The notes beneath the pieces were generated by a model. It searched no databases. It saw nothing but the letters and a program-made list of their open reading frames with translations, and was not told the DNA's origin. The translations under genes and the position numbers were made by a program. Of a DNA stretch of 64,000 bases, positions 1 through 7,730 are shown piece by piece; the first letter of the stretch is position 1, and every line of letters starts with the position of its first letter. The stretch comes from DASRDU01 sp035560235 (GTDB taxonomy: Bacteria; Acidobacteriota; Blastocatellia; RBC074), in the NCBI GenBank assembly GCA_035560235.1, contig DATMAG010000071.1, forward strand, positions 21,874 to 85,873, in the 5' to 3' direction.

Positions 1-1
1 T

Positions 2-1768
2 GTCGGGCAGGTGCGCATCATCGTCAATCCGGTGCTCAGCTGGACGCAGAACGCTGACGGGCCGAATGGCGGCGAAATCTTCGCGCTGGTTGGTGATCCG
101 TCAATGCTGCTGGCCGGAACTTACGAAGGCATCTTCAAGTCAACCGACGGGGGAGCGTTCTGGCTCAAATCGAACGGCAATCTGCCGCCGGGCGGCGCGG
201 TCAATTCATTTGCCGGCAGCGCCTCGAACGGATTCATCTCCCGGCACGGCACCGGGCCGAATGACGGCGTCTGGCGCACTACTGACGGCGGCGCAACGTG
301 GACGCAGGCGAGCAACGGACTGCCCGCAGTCTTCATTCACGCGCTGCTGATGAACGGCACGACGCTCCTTGCCGCCACTGAAAACGGCATCTTCCGTTCG
401 ACCGACAACGGGGCCAACTGGTCGCAAAGCAGCAATGGTCTGCAAAGCCCGCGCGTCCTCTCGCTCGGAGCGGTCGGAACAAGTCTGTTTGCCGGAACCG
501 ATCAGGGCATTTCGCTCTCAACCGATGACGGCTCGACCTGGACTTCGCTCAATGCCGGGCTGCCGCCGGCTCCGCTCAACATTCCGGCGATGATGACAAC
601 CGGATCGCGGCTCTTTGCTGCTGTCAACGAGAGCGTCTATGAACTCTCAAGCGACGGTCAGAGCTGGCTCAATGACGGATTCGGCCTGCCCGGAAGCAGT
701 CAGGTCAGTGCGCTGGCAATGAACGGTTCCGAGCTGTTTGCGGGAACAATGGGCTACGGCGTTTACAAAACCAGAATTGATACCGCGCCCTATTTCGTTC
801 CGGCCAGCAACGGGCTGAGAAACAGGGTGATCAGCGCGCTGATGCCTGTCGGCCCTGAACTCTATGCTGGCACTTTCGGCGGCGGAGTCTGGAAGAGCAC
901 CGACGGCGGGCAGAACTGGACTTCGGCAACTGCCGGAATCAGGCTGTCGCGCCCGCGCTGCTTCGCGCAGATCGGCTCGACGCTCTTTGCCGGAACACAG
1001 GGCAACGGCCTCTTTATGACGACTGACAATGGCATCACCTGGAATCCGGCGAGCGGCAATCTGCCCGGCTGGGAGATCACCGCGCTCGCGGCTGACGGCA
1101 CTGATTTGTACGCAGGCACCCGGGGCGACGGACTGTGGTTCTCCCGCGATAACGGCACGACGTGGAATCAGATCGAAATTGAATATACCTACGGCGGGCC
1201 GATTACTTCCATCGTGGTGTCCGGGTCAGAGATTTATGCGTCAACTCCAAACGGGATCATCAAATCGCCGGTTGGCAATTACAGCTTCAGCCTGGCCATC
1301 AACGGGCTGGCCAGCACTGACGTTCGCGCGCTGGCAGCACCCGGCACCGATCTTTATGCAGCCACCGCTGACGGCATCTTCCGCTCGATCGACCGGGGCC
1401 TGACGTGGTCACAAGTCGGCAGCGCGGCCACAGGGCTGACAAACCTGGATGTCCGGTCACTGACCACCGACACCACGAATATTTATGCCGGGACTGCAGG
1501 CGGCATCTTCAAAATGCCGCTTACGGTCGGCAACTGGACGGCCATCAACACGGGCGTGACGAACCTGAACATCAATCAGGTGACGGCTTACAGCGGCAAG
1601 CTTTTCGCAGCCACCGGCGGCGGAGTCTTCTTCTCCACCGATGGCGGCGCGAAGTGGAAGAACGGCAGCTACAATCTCTTCAACCAGAATGTCAAAGCAC
1701 TCTTCGTCAGCGGCGCGAAAGTCTTCGCCGGAACCGACGGCAGCGCGGCCTGGAGCAGCAGCTACTGA
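2..1768 (+). CDS. BNR/sialidase-like beta-propeller protein, 5' partial
   Basis: The protein is built almost entirely of repeats of the form LFAGT..GIF.STDGG..W, seen about ten times through 585 residues. These are the Asp-box/BNR repeats of sialidase-like and photosystem-stability-factor-like seven- or multi-bladed propellers, usually found in secreted proteins. The reading frame is open to the left edge (codons at 2-10 read V-G-Q with no stop), so the GTG at 11 is probably internal and the true N-terminus, with any signal peptide, lies outside the window. No catalytic sialidase residues can be assigned. Proteins of this type in Acidobacteria are usually extracellular and of unknown role. 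It ends at a TGA directly before a palindromic repeat element. Confidence 0.8.
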   Translation, partial: VGQVRIIVNPVLSWTQNADGPNGGEIFALVGDPSMLLAGTYEGIFKSTDGGAFWLKSNGNLPPGGAVNSFAGSASNGFISRHGTGPNDGVWRTTDGGATWTQASNGLPAVFIHALLMNGTTLLAATENGIFRSTDNGANWSQSSNGLQSPRVLSLGAVGTSLFAGTDQGISLSTDDGSTWTSLNAGLPPAPLNIPAMMTTGSRLFAAVNESVYELSSDGQSWLNDGFGLPGSSQVSALAMNGSELFAGTMGYGVYKTRIDTAPYFVPASNGLRNRVISALMPVGPELYAGTFGGGVWKSTDGGQNWTSATAGIRLSRPRCFAQIGSTLFAGTQGNGLFMTTDNGITWNPASGNLPGWEITALAADGTDLYAGTRGDGLWFSRDNGTTWNQIEIEYTYGGPITSIVVSGSEIYASTPNGIIKSPVGNYSFSLAINGLASTDVRALAAPGTDLYAATADGIFRSIDRGLTWSQVGSAATGLTNLDVRSLTTDTTNIYAGTAGGIFKMPLTVGNWTAINTGVTNLNINQVTAYSGKLFAATGGGVFFSTDGGAKWKNGSYNLFNQNVKALFVSGAKVFAGTDGSAAWSSSY

Positions 1769-1824
1769 AACTCAGTGCGCGGTTGAGCAGAGATCAGGAA
1801 TTTCTCCTGTCCGCGGAGCGGACG

Positions 1825-1977
1825 CATTCAATAGCGGCGGGTGCAACCCGCCGGAGTGTGTGCAGCACGCCACCGACTCTGAAAGAGACGCAGTGAAAAG
1901 TCACAATGCGACTCTTTCAGAGTCGGGAGGCCAGCCTGTTATCTTCTTCAGCGGGTTTCACCCGCTGCCATTGAATG
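1825..1977. repeat. Composite palindromic (REPIN/MITE-like) element
   Basis: A 153-bp intergenic unit bounded by 18-bp inverted ends (left 1825-1842, right 1960-1977) that differ at two positions. Each end carries its own small hairpin (1835-1853, GGCGGGTGCAACCCGCC core; 1950-1966, GCGGGTTTCACCCGC core). In the middle is a perfect 14-bp stem, 1874-1887 against 1912-1925 (CGACTCTGAAAGAG and its complement). The ATTCAATAGC plus G-rich/C-rich hairpin recurs at 38992-39022, so this is a dispersed family. It contains no ORF. The rest of the gap 1769-2078 shows nothing else. Confidence 0.7.
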
Positions 1978-2078
1978 AGTCTGCTCCGCGGAAAGTCTGA
2001 TTTGCCCTCTTCGCGTCAGCCTGTCTTCACAAACCCTGAAAGCAGAAGTTCTCACTACCGTCAGGCGGTCAGGCAACA

Positions 2079-2107
2079 TTGTCAGCGTCCGTCAACTCAT
2101 CTATACT
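2079..2107 (+). promoter_or_regulatory. Sigma70-type promoter for the thiamine-diphosphate enzyme gene
   Basis: TTGTCA at 2079-2084 and TATACT at 2102-2107 are separated by 17 bp, a near-consensus -35/-10 pair. A start site near 2114 would give a leader of about 105 nt to the ATG at 2219. Confidence 0.65.
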
Positions 2108-2120
2108 GACCGACCGGTCA
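2107..2120. promoter_or_regulatory. TetR-type operator palindrome overlapping the promoter
   Basis: TGACCGACCGGTCA is a perfect 6-bp inverted repeat (TGACCG / CGGTCA) with a 2-bp centre. It begins on the last base of the -10 hexamer and covers the predicted start site, the classic position for a repressor. The ACCGACCGGT core resembles operators of several TetR/AcrR regulators. No TetR gene is present in the window. Confidence 0.5.
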
Positions 2121-2218
2121 GCAGGCATTCCTCAGAATTCAATCTTTGCAGGCTTCAGCATGGCTGACGCGCTCAGGCGCAGCGCATCGGCCCACAGACC
2201 TTCATGAAAGGAAAGCTT

Positions 2219-4156
2219 ATGGACGACAGCCGTGATGCGGGCAGGAAAGCCGGAGCAGCAGTTTCCAGAAGAAGGTTCATCAGCCGCACCGCAGCCGGAG
2301 CGACCGCAGCCCTGGTCGCAGGCAGCGGCCACGCGGCAGCAGAAAGCAGCGAAAGACCACTCAGAATCCCCGATGAATTTGCACAGGCCGCAAAGACCGC
2401 TCCGGTCAAAGCCGCGTTCCCGATGACCGGCGCGCAGGTCTTTGCGCGAGTCTGCAAAGAAGAGAATCTGGCGGCGCTCTTCAGTTGTCCCGGCAATTAC
2501 AACATCGTCAATGCCATCGCGCAGGAAGGCATCCCGACTTATTCGGGTCGTCACGAAGGCGCGATGGCGCACGCGGCCGATGCTTTCTGTCGCGTGACCG
2601 GCGAAGTCGCGGCGGCTTCGGGGACCGAAGGGCCGGGCTTTACGAATATGATCTGCGCCATTGCCGCCGCAAATGCCGCGCGTTCGCCGGTGCTGGTGCT
2701 GGCTTCGAATATGTCCATCTACACCGAAGACACCGAAGCCGGAATTCAGCTTGGCTATCAGCAGCCGACGACCGAAGGGCTGAAAAAATACGGCAAGCGG
2801 CTCATCACTCCGGCCCGCGTTCACGAATACGCGGCCTATGCCTTCCGGCAGTTGCGCACAGGCATTCCGCGCCCGGTGCATCTTGATTTTCCGAGCGAGG
2901 TCTATCGCGCAAACTTCAGGACGCCGGGCGATCTCGCTTACTTTCACGACAAGACGAAATACCGCACGACGGCAAAACCGCATCCAGGACCGAAGGATGT
3001 CGCCGCCGCCGTTGACCTGCTCAAACAGGCGCAGCGCCCGATCATCGTGTCAAGCAACGGAGTCTTTTACAGCCGCGCCTGGGACGCATTGAAACGCCTG
3101 GCTGAAAAAGCTCAGATTCCGGTGGTCGAATCCGGCGCGATGAAAGGGCAGTTTTCAGACGCGCACCCGCTTTCGGCCAATGCCGCGCCGGGTGCGCTGG
3201 CGAGCGCCGACGTGGTAATGCTTGTCGGTCAGTACTGCATGCCGACCGTCGGTGAATTCGCCTTCGGGCCGGATGCCAAATACATCCGCATTGACCCCTG
3301 CCCCGAAGACATTGGCCGCAACCTGCCGATTGATGTCGGAATGGTCAGTTGCGAAAAGGCCGCGCTCGAAGCCCTGGCCGACGCCATCCCCGCGATGAAA
3401 CACGAAGCCTGGGTCGCTGAAATCGCAGCGGCCAGGCAGAAGTTTGAAGACGAACTCGACAGCTTTTACAAACAGGCGCTGACTTACACCGACGCCGTGC
3501 ATCCGGCAGTGATTGCGAAGGAACTGAGCGATTTTATGTATCGCGGCAAACTGCCCAGAGAACAGACGACATTTGTTTCAGGCGGCTACGGCATTGCGCG
3601 TTACGTGCGCCGCTGGCTGCGCGGTTATCGTCCGGGTCAGATTATGAACGGCGCTTATCAGTATGGCGCAATCGGCCCCGACGTGGCTTATGCCTTTGGC
3701 GCGAGCGCCGCCGTGCAGCACGGCATCAGCGTGCAGGCTGCATACCGGGGCGCGCCCGTCATCGCCGTCACCGGAGATGCCGGATTCGGTTACACCGCCA
3801 TGGAGCTTGAAACGGCGTCAAAATATCGCATGCCGATGATCGTGATTGTCTACAACAACAACGCCTGGGGCACGTGGTCAGGCAATCGTCGCAGCCCCGT
3901 CACGCTCAGCCTGCATCTGTTTCAGGAGAACGTGCGCTACGACAAAATCGGTGAAGCCCTCGGCGCGCACGGTGAATACGTGACAAACCCGGCAGACTTT
4001 CGCCCCGCGCTCGAACGCTGCTATCAGATTGCCGCAAAAGAGAGCCGCCCGTCAGTCATCAACTGCCAGGCAAAGAAAGAATTCTGGGTTAAGGAGCAGT
4101 ACGCGCCCGGCTTTCTCGGCACGGTCGAACCGGGCTGCATGTCATACAACCACTGA
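2219..4156 (+). CDS. Tat-exported thiamine-diphosphate-dependent enzyme (acetolactate synthase-like)
   Basis: A 645-residue member of the ThDP enzyme superfamily (acetolactate synthase, sulfoacetaldehyde acetyltransferase, oxalyl-CoA decarboxylase types). The N-terminal pyrimidine domain holds the catalytic glutamate in SGRHEGAMAHAADAF (about residue 113). The C-terminal domain holds the ThDP/Mg motif, GDAGFGYTAMELE near residue 519 ending in an NNN triplet. The N-terminus carries a twin-arginine signal, SRRRFISRTAAG, followed by an Ala-rich hydrophobic stretch, suggesting export of the folded cofactor-loaded enzyme. ATG 2219 is preferred over 2204 because AAAGGAAAG precedes it at proper spacing. 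The substrate cannot be told from sequence. Export of a ThDP enzyme is unusual. Confidence 0.85.
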   Translation: MDDSRDAGRKAGAAVSRRRFISRTAAGATAALVAGSGHAAAESSERPLRIPDEFAQAAKTAPVKAAFPMTGAQVFARVCKEENLAALFSCPGNYNIVNAIAQEGIPTYSGRHEGAMAHAADAFCRVTGEVAAASGTEGPGFTNMICAIAAANAARSPVLVLASNMSIYTEDTEAGIQLGYQQPTTEGLKKYGKRLITPARVHEYAAYAFRQLRTGIPRPVHLDFPSEVYRANFRTPGDLAYFHDKTKYRTTAKPHPGPKDVAAAVDLLKQAQRPIIVSSNGVFYSRAWDALKRLAEKAQIPVVESGAMKGQFSDAHPLSANAAPGALASADVVMLVGQYCMPTVGEFAFGPDAKYIRIDPCPEDIGRNLPIDVGMVSCEKAALEALADAIPAMKHEAWVAEIAAARQKFEDELDSFYKQALTYTDAVHPAVIAKELSDFMYRGKLPREQTTFVSGGYGIARYVRRWLRGYRPGQIMNGAYQYGAIGPDVAYAFGASAAVQHGISVQAAYRGAPVIAVTGDAGFGYTAMELETASKYRMPMIVIVYNNNAWGTWSGNRRSPVTLSLHLFQENVRYDKIGEALGAHGEYVTNPADFRPALERCYQIAAKESRPSVINCQAKKEFWVKEQYAPGFLGTVEPGCMSYNH

Positions 4157-4195
4157 AGCGTCGATTCATCATCGGAAAGTCTGTGCGTAACCAGT

Positions 4196-4204
4196 TGATA
4201 TAAT
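4196..4204 (+). promoter_or_regulatory. Perfect extended -10 element abutting the hicA start codon
   Basis: TGATATAAT at 4196-4204 matches the extended -10 consensus TGnTATAAT exactly, and the next base is the A of the hicA ATG. Transcription from it would begin near 4211, inside hicA, giving an mRNA without the hicA start codon but with all of hicB. No good -35 or Shine-Dalgarno sequence is seen upstream. Confidence 0.5.
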
Positions 4205-4402
4205 ATGCCCCCGAAAATCCGTGAGTTGATCCGGGAACTGGAGGCAGCAGGTTTCGTCAATCGCGGCGGCAAGGGGAGTCACCGCAATTTCGTTCACCCC
4301 AAAGTCCTGAAACCGCTTACCCTCTCAGGCAAACCCGGTGATGACGCGAAGAAATATCAGGAGAAGGCTGTCAGGGCTGCAATCGAGGAATCAAAGCGAT
4401 GA
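4205..4402 (+). CDS. hicA: HicA-family mRNA interferase toxin
   Basis: 65 residues, full length for HicA. The dsRNA-binding-like fold signature is clear: an N-terminal helix (IRELIRELEAAGF) followed by GGKGSHRNFVHP, which contains the catalytic histidine of the GSH motif. HicA toxins cleave mRNA and are neutralised by HicB. The gene lacks a recognisable ribosome-binding site, so it may be poorly translated or depend on read-through from the upstream gene (49 nt away). It overlaps hicB by 4 nt (ATGA), typical of the hicAB order. Confidence 0.9.
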   Translation: MPPKIRELIRELEAAGFVNRGGKGSHRNFVHPKVLKPLTLSGKPGDDAKKYQEKAVRAAIEESKR

Positions 4403-4638
4403 AAGAGAGTCTGCGTTACGTCAAAATCGTGGAATGGTCAGAGGAAGATCAGTGCTTTGTCGGAAGTTGTCCGGGCCTGTTTTATGGAGGCTGTCACGGT
4501 CAGGATGAACAGGCAGTCTTTGCTGAGTTATGCCGGATCGTGGATGAGGTAATTGAACTTTATAAAGCCGACGGCAAACCTCTGCCGCCTCCAACCTCCG
4601 GCAGGGATTACGCCAACCTGATGCAGAACGCTGCCTGA
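4399..4638 (+). CDS. hicB: HicB-family antitoxin
   Basis: 79 residues. The N-terminal half has the partial RNase H-like HicB fold: YVKIVEWSEEDQCFVGSCPG followed by a GCHGQDEQAV turn, matching family PF15919-type antitoxins. Start codon overlaps the hicA stop. The C-terminus (DGKPLPPPTSG) is the usual linker, but a separate DNA-binding domain is not evident. Together with hicA it forms a type II toxin-antitoxin module. Confidence 0.88.
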   Translation: MKESLRYVKIVEWSEEDQCFVGSCPGLFYGGCHGQDEQAVFAELCRIVDEVIELYKADGKPLPPPTSGRDYANLMQNAA

Positions 4639-4656
4639 TGCAGCGGCAGCGATGTG

Positions 4657-5187
4657 ATGCGCGAATTCAATAAGGTCAGGCCTGCATATTTCATTCGCCC
4701 GCTCACGCAGGCTGATGAGCCGTTTCTCTGGCAGATGCTTTATCAGGCGCTCTATGTGCCGCCGGGTGCTGATCCCTTTCCGCCTGAAATCATCAATGAG
4801 CCTGAAATTGCGCGGTATGTTCAGCACTGGGGACGGGATGGTGATGCTGGTTTCGTGGCGATTGATGAAACGACGCGGCAGCCGTTTGGCGCAGCGTGGA
4901 TGCGATTGTTCACCGCCGCAGACAAAGGCTACGGTTATGTTGACGATCAGACGCCGGAACTCTCTGTTGCCCTGCTCAGCGAATATCGCAATCTCGGCAT
5001 CGGCACTGAACTGCTCAGGCGTCTGATTGAAGCCGCGCGGGAACGCTGGCCGGGGCTGTCGCTCAGTGTGTCTGCCTATAATCCGGCCATTCGATTGTAT
5101 GAACGTCCAGGCTTTGAAGTCATCAGCGAAGGCGGATCGTCGCGGACGATGCGAATGATTTTTAGTCAGGTCGCAGATCAGAACTGA
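4657..5187 (+). CDS. GNAT-family N-acetyltransferase
   Basis: About 176 residues with a GNAT fold: an N-terminal FIRPLTQADEPFLWQML segment, a central beta-strand pair, the acetyl-CoA loop region LSEYRNLGIGTELLRRLIEAA (R-x-x-G-I-G-T pattern) around residue 110-125, and a C-terminal NPAIRLYERPGFEV motif typical of the family. The substrate is unknown. ATG 4657 was chosen over the GTG at 4654. It lies 18 nt after hicB and 12 nt before the next gene's start, so it may be co-transcribed. Confidence 0.85.
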   Translation: MREFNKVRPAYFIRPLTQADEPFLWQMLYQALYVPPGADPFPPEIINEPEIARYVQHWGRDGDAGFVAIDETTRQPFGAAWMRLFTAADKGYGYVDDQTPELSVALLSEYRNLGIGTELLRRLIEAARERWPGLSLSVSAYNPAIRLYERPGFEVISEGGSSRTMRMIFSQVADQN

Positions 5188-5199
5188 GGAGAAAACCAC

Positions 5200-6033
5200 A
5201 TGCTCTTTGGCGCTTCGATTTTCGTCACGGAATATTCGATCAGACCCGAGGAACTGGCGCGTGAGATGGAAGAGCGCGGTTTTGAATCGCTCTGGGTTCC
5301 CGAACACACGCACATTCCGGCGAGTCGCCGCACACCCTATCCTGCCGGTGGCGATCTGCCGAAGGAATACTGGCACACTTATGACCCGTTTCTGTCGCTG
5401 ACTGCGGCGGCAGCAGCGACGACGCGGCTGCGGCTGGCAACGGGCATCTGCCTGCTCATCGAGCGCGATCCGATTGTGACGGCGAAGGAGGTCGCCACGC
5501 TCGACCGCCTGTCGAACGGGCGTTTTATTTTCGGCATCGGCGGCGGCTGGAATGCCGAAGAGATGGAGAATCACGGCACCGATTTCAAAAAACGCTGGCG
5601 CATCCTGCGTGAACGTGTGCTGGCGATGAAGGAAATCTGGACGCAGGAGAAGGCTGAATTTCACGGCGAGTTTGTCAACTTCGATCCGATACTTTCATTC
5701 CCGAAACCCGTGCAGAAACCGCATCCGCCAATTGTGATGGGCGGCAACGGCCCGACAACGCCTGACCGCGTGGTTGAGTATTGCGACGAATGGATGCCGA
5801 TTGCGATGCGACGGAGCGACCTCTCTGAAAGAATCGAAACGCTGAAGCGGCAGGCCGCTGCTGCCGGGCGCAATCCCGACGCCATCCCCGTCACGATCTT
5901 CGCGGCAAAACCCGAGCGCGAAGCCATCGAAAAACTCGCCAGCGTCGGCGTCAGTCGTGTCGTTTTTCTGCTGCCGCCTGCTGATCGTGAAGTGGTGCTG
6001 CCGCTGCTTGATCGTTACGCCGGGCTGATGTGA
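5200..6033 (+). CDS. LLM-class F420-dependent oxidoreductase (TIGR03619-like)
   Basis: 277 residues with the luciferase-like monooxygenase TIM-barrel. Recognisable signatures are the N-terminal LAREMEERGFESLWVPEHTHIP, TRLRLATGICLLIERDPI, LDRLSNGRFIFGIGGGWNAEE and PHPPIVMGGNG. These match the TIGR03619/F420-type subgroup, which uses coenzyme F420 or FMN to oxidise or reduce small organics. GAGGAG 9 nt upstream supports the start. Cofactor use is inferred from family resemblance only; no F420 synthesis gene is in the window. Confidence 0.82.
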   Translation: MLFGASIFVTEYSIRPEELAREMEERGFESLWVPEHTHIPASRRTPYPAGGDLPKEYWHTYDPFLSLTAAAAATTRLRLATGICLLIERDPIVTAKEVATLDRLSNGRFIFGIGGGWNAEEMENHGTDFKKRWRILRERVLAMKEIWTQEKAEFHGEFVNFDPILSFPKPVQKPHPPIVMGGNGPTTPDRVVEYCDEWMPIAMRRSDLSERIETLKRQAAAAGRNPDAIPVTIFAAKPEREAIEKLASVGVSRVVFLLPPADREVVLPLLDRYAGLM

Positions 6034-6182
6034 TGAGGTTTTCCGGCAGCAGTTTTATAATTCGCGGTAACAAACCGGGCGCAGCCCGTTGTCGGAGAGT
6101 GCAGGCTGGCTGATACCGGTCTGAGCAGCTTTCGCAGTCTCACCGAAGCAATTATCATTGTGCGTGAAAGAGCAGGGATTTT

Positions 6183-6383
6183 ATGGAACCAGCCATTTCA
6201 CACAACCGTCAGGAAGAAACACCTGAAGCCAAGGCGCGATGGTTCCAGTCATTGCCACTGGCAGAGCGAATGGAACTGCTCTGTTTCTTCACTGATCTGA
6301 TTCTGGAAAATAATCCTGAGATCGTGAACGCCAAAGATGCTCAACCGATTGCAGGACGTGTTCGCGTCCTTTCAAAGGCATAA
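6183..6383 (+). CDS. Small hypothetical protein upstream of nucleotidyltransferase
   Basis: 66 residues, not recognised. It has a helical middle (WFQSLPLAERMELLCFFTDLILENNPEIV) and no membrane segment or metal motif. It overlaps the following nucleotidyltransferase gene by 47 nt, which argues for translational coupling. A partner role to the nucleotidyltransferase, as in toxin-antitoxin or HEPN/MNT-type pairs, is possible but the HEPN motif is not visible. Confidence 0.55.
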   Translation: MEPAISHNRQEETPEAKARWFQSLPLAERMELLCFFTDLILENNPEIVNAKDAQPIAGRVRVLSKA

Positions 6384-6792
6384 CGTCAGATACCTGGTCA
6401 TCGGCGGGATCGCGGCTGTGCTGTACGGTGTTCCGCGCGCCACCTTCGACCTCGATATTCTGATCGAAGCCACCACGGACAATGCCCGGCGATTGCTCGC
6501 GTCACTGGCAGATGCACAGTTCGGCACGGCTTCACTCGTTACTGCTGAAGAGTTACTGGCTAACGAAATCACTGTTTTCAAGGATCGCGTTCGCATTGAT
6601 GTTCAGACTTCCACACCGGGGCTGGCATTCAATGAAGCCTGGCAACGCAAAGAGACGATGAATTACCAGGGCCAGACATTTTACGTCGTTTCCCGCAGCG
6701 ATCTCATCACATCGAAACTTGCGGCTGGTCGGGAAAAGGACCTTGATGACGTTCGCATGCTTAATGTGAATCAGAAAGACGATGAATCCTGA
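6337..6792 (+). CDS. Nucleotidyltransferase (MNT/AbiEii-like)
   Basis: 151 residues with the minimal nucleotidyltransferase signature: RYLVIGGIAAVLYGVPRAT followed by DLDILI, where the GG and the D-x-D pair form the active site, and a third acidic residue in RIDVQTS. Such small proteins include type IV/VII toxin-antitoxin nucleotidyltransferases and AbiEii-like enzymes that modify RNA or proteins. ATG 6337 lies within the upstream small ORF. Substrate unknown. Confidence 0.75.
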   Translation: MLNRLQDVFASFQRHNVRYLVIGGIAAVLYGVPRATFDLDILIEATTDNARRLLASLADAQFGTASLVTAEELLANEITVFKDRVRIDVQTSTPGLAFNEAWQRKETMNYQGQTFYVVSRSDLITSKLAAGREKDLDDVRMLNVNQKDDES

Positions 6793-6826
6793 AGCCACAT
6801 TTCAGAGCAGGTGATTCGTTGACACC

Positions 6827-7309
6827 ATGACGATTGCCCGCAGGCAAATGACCTCGAAGCCATTGAATATAGTCAGAGAAAGTTTGCAGGCTTACGCTGA
6901 CCGGGGCGTTTTTCGCGGGTTCAGCGAAACGAGCAGCGGTCGCTTCAGCTTTGTCTGGCTGATTCGGCATCAGATGGAATTGCAGGTTGACACTGCAAAA
7001 CACGAACTCAGGTTCAGACAACTGCTGCCCGGCGTGCCTGCGCGTTCGACGCTCTATGACGACCTGAAGAATTTCATTCAGAGTCGGCACTGTAGCGACC
7101 TGCCCGAACATCGCCGGATTGATCGCCGCCGGGCTGAGGTTTCCTGCTTCAGCCGGGGCGGGTTTCTTTCGGTTTCGCTCAGGGTCAAAAACAATCAGTA
7201 CGCTTACGGCGCCAACCGGATTGTCAATCTGGTGCACGAACTGTTTCTGCACCTGCGCGAAGCTCATCCCGAATATCTGATGGAGAATTTCGATGTGCCT
7301 CAGGAGTAA
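6827..7309 (+). CDS. Hypothetical protein
   Basis: 160 residues of unrecognised family. The start could also be the ATG at 6848. It is soluble, Arg-rich in the middle, and ends in a well-formed helix (NLVHELFLHLREAHPEYL). The frame is the only long one in the region and its stop overlaps the start of the cytochrome c gene by 17 nt, which supports it being real and coupled to that gene. No functional motif is visible. Confidence 0.6.
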   Translation: MTIARRQMTSKPLNIVRESLQAYADRGVFRGFSETSSGRFSFVWLIRHQMELQVDTAKHELRFRQLLPGVPARSTLYDDLKNFIQSRHCSDLPEHRRIDRRRAEVSCFSRGGFLSVSLRVKNNQYAYGANRIVNLVHELFLHLREAHPEYLMENFDVPQE

Positions 7310-7730
7310 GCAGAAAACCATCAGTCTGTGCCTCATCATTCTGGCGACGGCCCTGTGGCTGGCGAATCCGGCGAATAATGCTCAGGAAGCGCGCCGCAAC
7401 CCGGAAGCGCAGAAGCTCAAAAATCCTGAACCGCAGAATGACGAAACCATCGAAGCCGGAAAGAAACTCTATCAGCGTCACTGCGCTTCGTGTCACGGCC
7501 CGCAGGGCAGGGGCGACGGCAGTCAGGCGCTGGCCGGAGGCACGCCGTCTGATCTGACTGACGAAACCTGGGATTACGGTTCAAGCGACGGCGAAATTTT
7601 TGTGGCCATTCGTGACGGCGTTTCGGCTGATATGCTGGCTTATAAGGACAAGCTGACCGAAAAGCAGATCTGGCAACTCGTCACCTTTATTCGCAGCATC
7701 GGCCCCAAACCGGCCAGGGAACATCAATGA
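7293..7730 (+). CDS. Exported monoheme cytochrome c
   Basis: 145 residues. An N-terminal hydrophobic segment (ISLCLIILATALWLA) acts as signal peptide or anchor. A single heme c site, CASCHG, follows at about residue 67, with a likely distal methionine in DMLAYKDKL near residue 110, and the C-terminal helix IWQLVTFIRSIG that closes class I cytochrome c domains. It is an electron carrier in the periplasm. The last 4 nt overlap the next gene, a heme-quinoprotein, so the pair probably forms one electron-transfer unit. Confidence 0.88.
   Translation: MCLRSKQKTISLCLIILATALWLANPANNAQEARRNPEAQKLKNPEPQNDETIEAGKKLYQRHCASCHGPQGRGDGSQALAGGTPSDLTDETWDYGSSDGEIFVAIRDGVSADMLAYKDKLTEKQIWQLVTFIRSIGPKPAREHQ

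Noticed and set aside
2132..2983. Long leftward ORF opposite the ThDP enzyme gene
   Set aside because: Composition and Arg-rich sequence are those of an antisense shadow of a GC-rich gene; the opposite frame has clear ThDP motifs.
4528..5664. 378-codon leftward ORF across hicB, GNAT and oxidoreductase genes
   Set aside because: It runs antisense through three genes with recognised families and has no recognisable motif itself.
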